Counted from the first letter of the stretch, positions 34,758-42,795 are shown. The stretch is DNA of 64,000 nucleotides from Carboxylicivirga sp. M1479 (GCF_007097485.1 NZ_VKDE01000020.1:1-64000); one strand, 5' to 3'. Notes: generated from the letters alone by a model not told the origin. Translations and numbers: made by a program.

Positions 34758-35012
34758 ATGGCTAAAAAGGCAAAAAAAGATCATCAAAAAGTTTTATCAC
34801 GCGAAAAAGCTCTAAAGCGTCAGCATAGAGCTACATTTTTGCTTAACGAAAAAGAAAAAGAGGCCGTTAATGTTTATTGCAAGAAGTATAAAATTGGAAA
34901 CAAATCAAAGTTTATGCGCGAGGCAGTTATGCGGGTTGTTATGGAACAATTCTTGGATGATTACCCGACGTTATTTGAGAAACAAGATTTGGATCGCTTA
35001 ATAAGTGATTAA
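34758..35012 (+). CDS. small basic protein, possibly ribbon-helix-helix
   Basis: This 84-residue protein starts with a strongly basic tail (KKAKKDHQKVLSREKALKRQ) followed by a compact pattern RATFLLNEKEKEAVNVYCKK...GNKSKFMREAVMRVV. The order of a short strand, a helix, then 'G-N-KSKF-REA' and a second helix resembles ribbon-helix-helix DNA-binding domains of the MobC/CopG kind. Function is unknown. It is convergent with the curli lipoprotein gene, ending 14 bases from it, and has its own promoter box. A real gene is likely from the promoter, codon pattern and sensible domain shape. Confidence 0.65.
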   Translation: MAKKAKKDHQKVLSREKALKRQHRATFLLNEKEKEAVNVYCKKYKIGNKSKFMREAVMRVVMEQFLDDYPTLFEKQDLDRLISD

Positions 35013-35026
35013 TAGCAACAAGCTAT

Positions 35027-36511
35027 CTATCTCCATTCTGGCATCTCGGCATTCTCGAAATACAATTCACGATTACTACCATCGACATCCATTACATATA
35101 TGTCTTTCTGTCCTGTTCCGGTATTAGATGTATTAACAAATATCATTTGCGATCCATCAGGCGAGTATATTGGCTGTAAATCATTAGTACCATTTACTTT
35201 ATTACCTCCCGAGAGATCAACCACTTCACCACTTGAAATATTATAGGTATAAATTCTCGAATCAAACATACGCCCATAAGGATCATCCACATTGGCATTA
35301 TCATGGGTATAAACAACATGCTTCCCATCTATACTAAATGACGGCCACTCGGTACGCCCGTCGGCATTATCAACTATTAAAGTCTGATCACTACCATCGT
35401 GATTCATTAAATACACTTCACTATCGTAAATGTTGACACCACGAGTTTGCACTACAATTTTATTAGAGTGTTGAGTCCAATCAACAAAAACATAATTACG
35501 CCCTGCCGGTGCAGTTGAAACAGAAAATAAACCACTACCATCTTTATTTATTCGATAGAGTTTATCGTAGTGACAGAACAAAACCTGATCACCCGTTGGA
35601 GACCAGCAGAAACCAGCACCTGAGTGATGATTACCATCAACTGGCAAAGGTGAAATCCTTTTAGTAACCTGATCCTCTCCATAGGTTAGGAAGATGTAAT
35701 TTTGAGAATTATAAGTTGCAGAATAGATCACCTCGTCAGTTACTGGGTTCGCTCTTGGAAAACGATTCAAAATAGTCTCATTGGTCATTCGGTGTCTCGA
35801 ACCTGCTTGCTCTATAGAAAGGTATATTTGTGCATCATCAGGATTAACAAACATGAATGGCAAACTCGAGCTACTAATCGTTCTAAAGTTCCAAAAGTCG
35901 CTTTGACCTATCTTCTCGTCGTTTTTTTTTGCTACAACAGTCCAAGAATGGTTTTTCGAATAACTTAAATTTTCGGCTACATAGAATGTATCCACTAAAT
36001 CTTCTACATAAATTACTGGATCAACCGATTCTGGTGTACGTACTGTTAACTCAAAATTGATGTCGCTTGAATCACTTACTCCAGAATACCCCCAAGAGAA
36101 AGTGATTGGAACTCCAACTTCATCTTCATTTTGAGCAGGTATTGGACTATCAAATTTAACTGTATTCGCAGCTAAATCCCCATCCTCTAATTGCATTATA
36201 ATTTCTGTTACCTCATTGGGTCTAACTTTAACAGCCAAAGAAGAATTTGCATACTCGTGCTTTGAAGCCGATACTACGTAATCCCCTTCCTCTAACTCAT
36301 CTAAAGTAAATCGACCATTAACATCAGTCTTTACAGAGCGACTAGCAGGATTAGTGGTAATTAAGGCTCCCTCTAATGGCATCCCTTCTACCTTACTCTC
36401 AATAACACCACTTATAGTTCCATAACTCTTGTTTTCAATGCCATCCTCACAAGAGGTTATCAAAAACAACGCTGCGACAATTACACAACTACTTAAAATA
36501 TATTTTATCAT
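35027..36511 (-). CDS. lipoprotein with carboxypeptidase-regulatory-like domain and PD40-type propeller
   Basis: This 494-residue protein has a lipoprotein signal with Cys21 in ITSCEDG. Next is a carboxypeptidase-regulatory-like domain (about 33-105, GTISGVIE ... DVNGRFTLDELEEGDYVV), an Fn3-like strand region (about 120-210) and a six-bladed-like TolB/PD40 propeller (about 225-494) with blade signatures SPTGDQVLF, SIDGKHVVYTHDN and SPDGSQMIFVN. It lies 8 bases after csgG in the same direction and is therefore probably the last gene of the curli unit. It may bind cell-wall or fibre components at the outer membrane (inference). Confidence 0.8.
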   Translation of the reverse strand: MIKYILSSCVIVAALFLITSCEDGIENKSYGTISGVIESKVEGMPLEGALITTNPASRSVKTDVNGRFTLDELEEGDYVVSASKHEYANSSLAVKVRPNEVTEIIMQLEDGDLAANTVKFDSPIPAQNEDEVGVPITFSWGYSGVSDSSDINFELTVRTPESVDPVIYVEDLVDTFYVAENLSYSKNHSWTVVAKKNDEKIGQSDFWNFRTISSSSLPFMFVNPDDAQIYLSIEQAGSRHRMTNETILNRFPRANPVTDEVIYSATYNSQNYIFLTYGEDQVTKRISPLPVDGNHHSGAGFCWSPTGDQVLFCHYDKLYRINKDGSGLFSVSTAPAGRNYVFVDWTQHSNKIVVQTRGVNIYDSEVYLMNHDGSDQTLIVDNADGRTEWPSFSIDGKHVVYTHDNANVDDPYGRMFDSRIYTYNISSGEVVDLSGGNKVNGTNDLQPIYSPDGSQMIFVNTSNTGTGQKDIYVMDVDGSNRELYFENAEMPEWR

Positions 36512-36519
36512 TTGATCTA

Positions 36520-37911
36520 TTATTTACGTTTTAGCAAAGTTTTCTTATACCAGCCACTACCTATTTGATAACTAACACCAATATTTCCCTCCCATAACAT
36601 ATCGTTATAACTTCCTCGTACTAAACCATCCAAATCATCTCTAGCAAAGTACTTGTTACCAATCGCCACATTAATCTTCACTCTTTTGGATAGAACATAA
36701 TCAAAGCCAAAGGTTCCGCTGCCATATGAATAGGTATTTTTCACGGCAGTGTCATCTGCCATATACTTATTCGTAAGCACTCCATATCCAATAGATAAAT
36801 AGGGGCTCACTCTTTCATTTGGCAACAAATCAAAACGAAAAGATGGTGTATAGCTTAGAAATTGATTATTTCCAATCACATCACTATCTAACTGGCCATA
36901 GTTTACTTCTTGATTAAAGGAAATAACAGGCGATAATCTTAAGTTCACATTTAATCCAGCCGTATAGCCCGCATTAGATCCTTCAATATCAACATCTGAA
37001 TACGCAAAGCCACTCACCAAACCAATAGATAACATACTTTCTCTATCATCGAAACGACGTCCTAAATGATCAATTTCAGCATTCTCCTTTTTTTCACTTA
37101 AATAATCATTAGCTACTTGCTCAATATACGCCACATTGCCACTTGAATTCCATAAACCATCAACAATCCCCTCAACAACTAAACCATAAACTGCCTTTTC
37201 AATAGCCTCTGTTACTGCCATTTCAGAGGGTTCGTTATAGGTTATACCTGTTTCAGCTTCTAAGAGGCGCTTAAACTTGACATACCTAAAAACTGAGAAA
37301 TCTATTTTTTGAGATAAAATAGATTTAGTACTATATACAGTTTTTAAGATTTCCCCATTTTTAGTAGATACAGCTCTCAGATAAATACTAACCCGATCTT
37401 CACGATACTGCCCTGACGCTCCCGCACCAAAATATCTCAGGCCAGCACCACCTGTACGTACGTTTGTTTCGTATGAAATAATACCACCTTCCAAGATAAT
37501 ACCTGCAAATAACAAAGGACTCAAGGCAGTTTGCCCCTTACCCTCGTACGCGGCTAAAGTATTTGTAATAATCTGTCTCTCTGCGCTTAAGTTCCCAAGA
37601 TTCTCTCTTTCCAGTGGTCTAAACCAGCCTGATTCCTCCAATGATCGAATAAGAATAGTAGTAGCTCCTTGGGTTACAGCTGTTGACCAACTTGAGCCAT
37701 ATTCTGTCGGCTTATACTGACCTGTTTGGTCTCTAAATTTATAAACAGCAGCAACCAACTTTTCTTGGGGCGGAGGCAAGCTTTTTAGCTCAGCATGAAA
37801 AGGTGTTTCAGCACCCAAGCGCGCAGGCTCAGTTTTTTGAGTCTGATGAATTGTTGGACTACACCCCCAAACGAGTACAACAACCAATATCTGTGCGAGG
37901 TATATTCTCAT
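36520..37911 (-). CDS. csgG: CsgG curli secretion channel with C-terminal beta-barrel extension
   Basis: CsgG forms the nonameric outer-membrane pore that exports curlin subunits. The lipobox cysteine is Cys17 (VWGCSP). The CsgG core (about residues 40-260) shows VAAVYKFRDQTGQYKP, GATTILIRSLEESGWF, FAGIILEGGIISYETN, GASGQYREDRVSIYLRAV and AVYGLVVEGIVDGLW, all closely CsgG-like. E. coli CsgG has 277 residues; this one has 463. The extra about 180 residues (from about 285) look like an eight-strand OmpA/OmpW-type barrel (SIGLVSGFAYSDV ... GNIGVSYQIGSGW). The gene lies between csgF and the lipoprotein gene. Confidence 0.93.
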   Translation of the reverse strand: MRIYLAQILVVVLVWGCSPTIHQTQKTEPARLGAETPFHAELKSLPPPQEKLVAAVYKFRDQTGQYKPTEYGSSWSTAVTQGATTILIRSLEESGWFRPLERENLGNLSAERQIITNTLAAYEGKGQTALSPLLFAGIILEGGIISYETNVRTGGAGLRYFGAGASGQYREDRVSIYLRAVSTKNGEILKTVYSTKSILSQKIDFSVFRYVKFKRLLEAETGITYNEPSEMAVTEAIEKAVYGLVVEGIVDGLWNSSGNVAYIEQVANDYLSEKKENAEIDHLGRRFDDRESMLSIGLVSGFAYSDVDIEGSNAGYTAGLNVNLRLSPVISFNQEVNYGQLDSDVIGNNQFLSYTPSFRFDLLPNERVSPYLSIGYGVLTNKYMADDTAVKNTYSYGSGTFGFDYVLSKRVKINVAIGNKYFARDDLDGLVRGSYNDMLWEGNIGVSYQIGSGWYKKTLLKRK

Positions 37912-37974
37912 TCTAAAAATCTTTATTTTTTCTTTCTATCTACCAATTCAGACATCGCCAAACAGGTAATACTT

Positions 37975-38376
37975 CTAGTTATTTGGAACAGTAACACTTG
38001 TCTGTCCACCATTCACAACATCTAAGATCGAAACATTAACACCTTCAGCTCCTTCTCCAACTTGAATATGGTAATCACCAACATCATATACCCCTGGTTG
38101 TAAATCACCATCACCAAATTGATCTTGTACTAACTTTCGGCTTAGTTGATACAAAATTTGCCTATTTAAATCCTCTTGAAAACTAGCTAAAGGATCATCA
38201 TTAGTTATCGCATCAGGATCTTTAAATGTATCCTGCGCTTGCGCCTGACTTAATAACCAAGAATAATTGTAAGTATCTCCTCCAAATGCTGGGTTTATAG
38301 GCTTATAAACAAAATCCTGAGAATAAGCGGTCATACCAAATAACAAACCCAAACCAACTAATACCAATAACTTCAT
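37975..38376 (-). CDS. csgF: CsgF curli assembly factor
   Basis: This 133-residue protein with a signal peptide (about 1-19, ending AYSQ) starts its mature part with the CsgF hallmark DFVYKPINPAFGG, the segment that in E. coli plugs into the CsgG pore and forms its second constriction. N-Y-S-W-LL-SQAQAQ follows. CsgF links secretion to nucleation at the cell surface. ATG 38376 is used; an in-frame TTG two codons upstream is unlikely. It sits 11 bases after csgE and 63 bases before csgG. Confidence 0.93.
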   Translation of the reverse strand: MKLLVLVGLGLLFGMTAYSQDFVYKPINPAFGGDTYNYSWLLSQAQAQDTFKDPDAITNDDPLASFQEDLNRQILYQLSRKLVQDQFGDGDLQPGVYDVGDYHIQVGEGAEGVNVSILDVVNGGQTSVTVPNN

Positions 38377-38387
38377 ATCCAATTGTT

Positions 38388-38915
38388 TTACTTATCGTTT
38401 TGCAGTTTTTTCTGCTGCTCAATAATGGCCCTTTGGGCAATAATTTCCTTATATATCTGCTGCTGCACAATACTCACAGCTACTTTTGCCATTGCCTCCA
38501 CTTCATCATATCGTCGCCTCATCATTTGCTGATATAACAATTGCTCCCTTAAATACACTTCAATAACCGTATTATTTAACTGAAACGGTCTCTCCTTCAC
38601 TTTTACGTAATAATTACGATACCCTTTTGGCTTTTGCCAATACGAAAAAAACAGTTCATAAAACTCGCGACCAGACTTTGACATGGTTTCATCCATGATG
38701 ATTCCGTCAATTTCTAAAGTCGCTGGTTTTACAAGCTGTTGTTTTCTATTCTTCTCGGCTTCTTTAACCTGCCGATCATATTCTTTTACTAAATCAATTA
38801 TCGCCTGTGGCACCTCTTTTCTTACACTATCCTGCTCCGTAGAGTCATTACTCTGACACAGCGCAAAACTTTTTATAAGAAAACTATACAAGACAATTAC
38901 TATCCATTTATACAT
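38388..38915 (-). CDS. csgE: CsgE curli secretion specificity factor
   Basis: This 175-residue periplasmic protein has a signal peptide (about 1-20, ending FALCQ). CsgE caps CsgG from inside and delivers curlin subunits. Family-specific sequence is present: EIDGIIMDETMSKSGREFYE near residues 67-86, FFSYWQKPKGYRNYYVKVKERP and NTVIEVYLREQ, followed by a C-terminal helical tail rich in Gln and Glu. It starts 5 bases after the 225-residue curlin gene, so the two are likely co-transcribed. Confidence 0.9.
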   Translation of the reverse strand: MYKWIVIVLYSFLIKSFALCQSNDSTEQDSVRKEVPQAIIDLVKEYDRQVKEAEKNRKQQLVKPATLEIDGIIMDETMSKSGREFYELFFSYWQKPKGYRNYYVKVKERPFQLNNTVIEVYLREQLLYQQMMRRRYDEVEAMAKVAVSIVQQQIYKEIIAQRAIIEQQKKLQNDK

Positions 38916-38920
38916 ACATA

Positions 38921-39598
38921 TCAGCGATGTTCGACACTTGCTTTTGCAGCATTACCCGTTTGCTTAATGTCTATTCCCCTATAACCAAAATACTGATTAT
39001 ATTCTAATTCATGTCCATTACCTTGTTGAACAACAGTTGTTGGCTGCTTATTTACATCCACAATATAATGACCACCTACCACTTTATTACCATTACCTTG
39101 TTGGCGAATATTTACATCATAATTAGAGCCTAGAGTATTTGTTGTAACAGAATTCCCTTTCCCTTTTTGTTGGATCGTAATATCATTCTTAGAACCCAAC
39201 GCAATTGTATTCTTAATGGAATTACCGTTACCTCTTTGGGATAAACTAATATGATTATCATTTCCTAGCAACACATTATTAGTAATAGAATTTTGTTTTC
39301 CACGCTGCTGAACATTAACATTATTTTGATGCCCAACACTAACGCTTTCTACTTTATTTCCATTACCTTTTTGCAATACAGCGGTAACATTTTCATGACC
39401 ATACTGATCAATAAAAGCTTCATGTCCTGTGTTTTGCTGGGAAACAACAACTGAATTATTAGTTCCTACTTGTTGAATAAAAGCAAGATTTCCCCGCTCT
39501 TCTTTTTGATGCCCTTTATTTTTTGGCTCATCCTTAGACTGTGCCGATAATAAACCAAGCACTAGCACAAATGATAGTAGAAAATATACTCTTTTCAT
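38921..39598 (-). CDS. curlin-repeat protein, minor/nucleator type
   Basis: This 225-residue secreted protein (signal peptide about 1-20, LGLLSAQ) has about eight curlin strand-turn repeats of the form x-I-x-x-Q-x-G-x-x-N-x-V (QQKGKGNSV, SQRGNGNSI, RQQGNGNKV). The repeats are Lys/Arg-rich and less regular than in the two larger curlins, and the tail (YRGIDIKQTGNAAKASVEHR) is basic. These traits recall CsgB, the nucleator, so a minor or nucleating role is inferred. It lies directly before csgE, and is separated from the larger curlin genes by a terminator. Confidence 0.75.
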   Translation of the reverse strand: MKRVYFLLSFVLVLGLLSAQSKDEPKNKGHQKEERGNLAFIQQVGTNNSVVVSQQNTGHEAFIDQYGHENVTAVLQKGNGNKVESVSVGHQNNVNVQQRGKQNSITNNVLLGNDNHISLSQRGNGNSIKNTIALGSKNDITIQQKGKGNSVTTNTLGSNYDVNIRQQGNGNKVVGGHYIVDVNKQPTTVVQQGNGHELEYNQYFGYRGIDIKQTGNAAKASVEHR

Positions 39599-39666
39599 GG
39601 CATCGTTTCTTTTATGAGTTAATAAAATTACTAAAAAAAACTACTTACAATAAAAAGTTTGATAAC

Positions 39667-39682
39667 CTACAGTAAACTGTAG
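39667..39682. promoter_or_regulatory. perfect 16-base palindrome upstream of the 225-residue curlin gene
   Basis: CTACAGTAAACTGTAG is a 7-bp perfect inverted repeat with a 2-base centre, 69 bases upstream of the start at 39598. It could be an operator for the csgE/F/G half of the locus or a transcript hairpin. No -7 box with good spacing is visible nearby. Confidence 0.4.
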
Positions 39683-39714
39683 ATGAACAAAGAAATTTCC
39701 ATTATAAATAAAAA

Positions 39715-39743
39715 ATTGAAGGAGCAAAATCTGCTCCTTCAAT
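39715..39743 (-). terminator. intra-cluster terminator after the 587-residue curlin gene
   Basis: A perfect 12-bp stem ATTGAAGGAGCA/TGCTCCTTCAAT (39715-39726 with 39732-39743), followed by a T-run on the minus strand, lies 15 bases beyond the stop codon at 39758. It would lower expression of the following nucleator and export genes relative to the fibre subunits. Confidence 0.85.
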
Positions 39744-39757
39744 TACTTTTATAGAAC

Positions 39758-41521
39758 CTATGGCTGCACTACATTTCCACTTTGAAGTACTGTAGCCGAA
39801 TGATTTGAACCTGTTTGAGAAATAGTTCCCATATGACCACCATTACCTGTTTGGTCAACTAAGGCATTATTATTACCACCAAATTGTTGAGTAATAATAG
39901 CAGTATGATCATCACCTGACTGCTGAACCATAGCGGTACTTCCTGATTGTAGATACTGGCTAATTTGAGCATCTAAATTAGAACCACCAGCTACACCTTG
40001 AATACCTTGGTAAATAGTTGCATCATTGCCACCACCTAGAGTTTGTAAAATACCAGCTGTTGAACCTTCAACACCCCATCTTTGCCATACATATGCTTCT
40101 GACTCATTTTCCATTGCCTGTGCAACACCAGCAATGTTACCATCACCAACCTGCTGAATAGTTATTTTCGACTTGTAAGTCATCAGTTGACCAGTAATTG
40201 CTAAGTTATCATCACCGGCTTGAATAACTGCTGTTCTAGACATTTCTGACATGGCTTGGCCAACTAGGGCTACTGAAGTTTCTCCAGTTTGACGTACACC
40301 TGCATAATTTTTAGAACCACCATACTGACCAATTGCTGCAACGTTCAATTCAGAACCATCCAATTGCTTAACAACAGCTTTATTACCATAACCATCAACT
40401 TGACCTACAGCAGCCACACTTGCAACACCAAACTGCTCAACATCTGCTACCTCAAACGAACCAGTTTGCGTTACAACACCAGCATTATAAAGACCTTTTT
40501 GATGCACAGTTACATCACCATCATTACCTGACTGATTAACCCATGCAACTGCAGAGTATCCTAACAAAGCTTCTCCACCTTCTGCATCTTGAGTTACTTT
40601 TGCTGTATTATTTGTTCCTGTCTGATCAACCCATGCTCCTAATAAATTACCATTCTGCTCAATAAGTGCATCGTGAGATTCTCCACTTTGAGAAATAGAG
40701 CCTAAGTTATCTAAATCACTTTTTCCCCAATTGGTTTGCTGATCAATCTTTGCTACGTTTGACTCTCCAACTTGAGTAATACCAGCATAGTTATCACTTT
40801 CAGTTTGAATAGTTTCTGCATCATTACCTGTACCAGTTTGGCTAATTTCAGTTACATTACCACCTTGAACTCCATTTTTATCCTGGTAAACACGAGCATC
40901 ATTTGATTCACCATCCTGATAAACAGTAGCATCTTGACCATCACCTTTTTGATACACATCAGCATCATTGCTTAAACCCATTTGATCAACATCAGCGACA
41001 TTTTCACTACCACTTTGCCAAACATAAGAATCATTTGCTTCCCCATCTTGATAAATATCAGACATATTCAAATTGCCATCCTGTAGAGTTTTGGCAACAT
41101 TACCTTCTCCATCTTGATAAATTGTAGATGTATTTTCAACATCTCTTTTACCAATATTGCTCTCTTGATCAATTTCAGCAACATTAGACGTTCCCATCTG
41201 AGTAATATAACCTTTGTTATCATCTTCCGACTGAAGAATTGTGGCATCATTACCAATTCCTTCTTGAGTTACGTTACCAACATTACCACCAGCAACCGTT
41301 GCAATATCTTGTGAAACCAAAGCAGTATTAGATGTACCTGTTTGCACAACCTCTGACTGCTGAAAATCACCAGCTTGGTTCACATCAGCTTGATTAAGAT
41401 CACCCGACTGAGTAATTGTACCAACATGATTAACACCACTTTGAACTACATTTCCATTGTTTTGTGCGAAAGCAACAACTGCTAAAGCGCTAAGCGCCAC
41501 ACTAAAGAGTAACTTTTTCAT
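39758..41521 (-). CDS. long curlin-repeat fibre subunit (CsgA-like, about 47 strand units)
   Basis: This 587-residue secreted amyloid-type protein has a signal peptide (about 1-19, VVAFAQ). The rest is curlin repeats with the pattern x-V-x-Q-x-G-x-x-N-x-A, about 47 strand-turn units of some 11 residues, equal to about 23 full curlin repeats, against five in E. coli CsgA. Residues about 78-140 and 220-282 are near copies (the units around SQTGTGNDA and WGKSDLDNLG), showing duplication of a large block. Gln and Asn ladder residues are well kept. The start at 41521 gives a normal signal peptide. It lies 43 bases after the 261-residue curlin gene. Confidence 0.88.
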   Translation of the reverse strand: MKKLLFSVALSALAVVAFAQNNGNVVQSGVNHVGTITQSGDLNQADVNQAGDFQQSEVVQTGTSNTALVSQDIATVAGGNVGNVTQEGIGNDATILQSEDDNKGYITQMGTSNVAEIDQESNIGKRDVENTSTIYQDGEGNVAKTLQDGNLNMSDIYQDGEANDSYVWQSGSENVADVDQMGLSNDADVYQKGDGQDATVYQDGESNDARVYQDKNGVQGGNVTEISQTGTGNDAETIQTESDNYAGITQVGESNVAKIDQQTNWGKSDLDNLGSISQSGESHDALIEQNGNLLGAWVDQTGTNNTAKVTQDAEGGEALLGYSAVAWVNQSGNDGDVTVHQKGLYNAGVVTQTGSFEVADVEQFGVASVAAVGQVDGYGNKAVVKQLDGSELNVAAIGQYGGSKNYAGVRQTGETSVALVGQAMSEMSRTAVIQAGDDNLAITGQLMTYKSKITIQQVGDGNIAGVAQAMENESEAYVWQRWGVEGSTAGILQTLGGGNDATIYQGIQGVAGGSNLDAQISQYLQSGSTAMVQQSGDDHTAIITQQFGGNNNALVDQTGNGGHMGTISQTGSNHSATVLQSGNVVQP

Positions 41522-41563
41522 GATTATTTGTTTTAGGTAAAACATTAATTATTAAATATTTAT

Positions 41564-42349
41564 TTATTGTTTTTGCTCTACTAAAGCATTATTTCTATTT
41601 CCAATTTGTATCGTTGTACTTTTATTTCTATCTCCTTGCTGATCAATATTCGCCACATTACCCTCTCCTAGCTGAAGAGCATTCATCATATTGCCGGCTC
41701 CTTTTTTCTGCACAACACTTGCCTTATTGGATACTCCTATTTGAGTGACATTAGCCTCCTGGCTCTTTCCATATTGATCAATGTCAGCCATATTACCTTT
41801 ACCACCTTGATAAAGGGCAGCTTTACTATTAACTACGTCTCCACTTCCCATTTGATAGATATCACCAACATTATCCTCTCCCACCTGGGTAATAAAGACC
41901 TGGTTACCTCGGTAATACTGTTTTACTTTTGCTTTATTGGCAACTCCTCCTTGAATAATTGTGGTTTCATTACCTCCTCTATTGTATCGATCTTTTTGAA
42001 TCAACTCTACTTCGTTACCAACACCTACTTGCAAAACATTATTACGATTACCTACTCCCTCTTGCTTCACATTAAGCAAATTCATCTGACCAACTTGTGA
42101 CTGAAGACTTACGTTATTATTCCCACTACTATTAACTTCAGCAACATTGCTTTTTCCATATTGAAGGGTAGTGTTCTGGTTAGCATCTCCACTCTGAAAA
42201 AGGTTAGCCATATTTAAAGTACCAATCTGAGCATTTACTAATTGGTTGTTAGTACCTTTTTGCTCTACACGTGAAGAGTTAGATACTTGAGAATATCCAA
42301 CTTGCGACAAGAGCATAAGACTTAATATTAATAATGTGTGTTGTTTCAT
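41564..42349 (-). CDS. curlin-repeat fibre subunit (first gene of the curli unit)
   Basis: This 261-residue secreted protein has a signal peptide (MKQHTLLILSLMLLSQVGYS, then Q) and about twenty curlin strand-turn units (VEQKGTNNQ, LFQSGDANQ, IDQYGKSQEA, ALQLGEGNVA). The most regular units are at the C-terminus. The ATG at 42349 is chosen for the clean signal peptide; in-frame ATGs further up would place the start inside the promoter region. A near-consensus sigma-54 promoter lies 33-48 bases upstream, and the 587-residue curlin follows in the same unit. Confidence 0.85.
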   Translation of the reverse strand: MKQHTLLILSLMLLSQVGYSQVSNSSRVEQKGTNNQLVNAQIGTLNMANLFQSGDANQNTTLQYGKSNVAEVNSSGNNNVSLQSQVGQMNLLNVKQEGVGNRNNVLQVGVGNEVELIQKDRYNRGGNETTIIQGGVANKAKVKQYYRGNQVFITQVGEDNVGDIYQMGSGDVVNSKAALYQGGKGNMADIDQYGKSQEANVTQIGVSNKASVVQKKGAGNMMNALQLGEGNVANIDQQGDRNKSTTIQIGNRNNALVEQKQ

Positions 42350-42381
42350 TTCTGAAATCATTTTTAGGTTGCTTGTCATAT

Positions 42382-42397
42382 AACAACAGATGTGCCA
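42382..42397 (-). promoter_or_regulatory. sigma-54 (-24/-12) promoter of the curli unit
   Basis: The minus strand reads TGGCACA-TCTG-TTGTT. The sigma-54 consensus is TGGCACR-N4-TTGCW, so the -24 element is exact and the -12 element differs at one base (T for C). The predicted start of transcription is near 42371, giving a leader of about 22 bases before the ATG at 42349. The adjacent NtrC-type activator gene supports the reading. Confidence 0.65.
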
Positions 42398-42463
42398 ATA
42401 CATTCATTAGACTGATTAATAGATACATAGCCAAAGTAAAGCAAGAATGAGTACTATACAACC

Positions 42464-42477
42464 GACCATTTTTGGTC
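42464..42477. promoter_or_regulatory. possible activator binding palindrome (UAS) upstream of the curli promoter
   Basis: GACCATTTTTGGTC is a 5-bp-arm inverted repeat centred about 100 bases upstream of the predicted sigma-54 start site, the usual place for an NtrC-type enhancer. The same core, read on the other strand, forms the terminator at 42778-42795. A second inverted repeat, ATCACAT/ATGTGAT (42505-42511 with 42525-42531), lies slightly further upstream. The rest of the 448-base gap (42350-42797) holds no gene. Confidence 0.4.
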
Positions 42478-42777
42478 ATCATCCAAAAAAACATGCAATC
42501 CAAAATCACATTAAATACCTATATATGTGATGCTTAAAATTGTAAAATAACACAATCAGCTTTCTGACCTAAATCGGCCACTACCTACTTTATTTATTAA
42601 TTACAGAGGAAAAATTCAACTAATCCATTTTTTCAGCAAAACGTAAAATAGGATAGAAACACTCTATTCAAAGACTAAAATGGAAATTTTATTGACGAAT
42701 GAACTTGCACAAAACAAAGAGTAAAAAAGACCATTCTAGACTGTAGTGATCTCCACATTTTTTGGGACAAAAAAAAA

Positions 42778-42795
42778 GCGACCAAAAATGGTCGC
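42778..42795 (-). terminator. terminator of the response-regulator gene
   Basis: A perfect 7-bp stem GCGACCA/TGGTCGC with an A4 loop, followed on the minus strand by a T-run, starts 3 bases beyond the stop at 42798. Confidence 0.8.

Noticed and set aside
38921-42349. The regularly spaced DNA repeats inside the curlin genes as a CRISPR array
   Set aside because: They are coding repeats of about 33 or 66 bases kept in frame, encoding the curlin motif, with no identical repeats or unique spacers and no cas genes.
42279-42509. 76-codon open frame over the curli promoter region
   Set aside because: It overlaps the first curlin gene and the sigma-54 promoter in another frame and has no family pattern.
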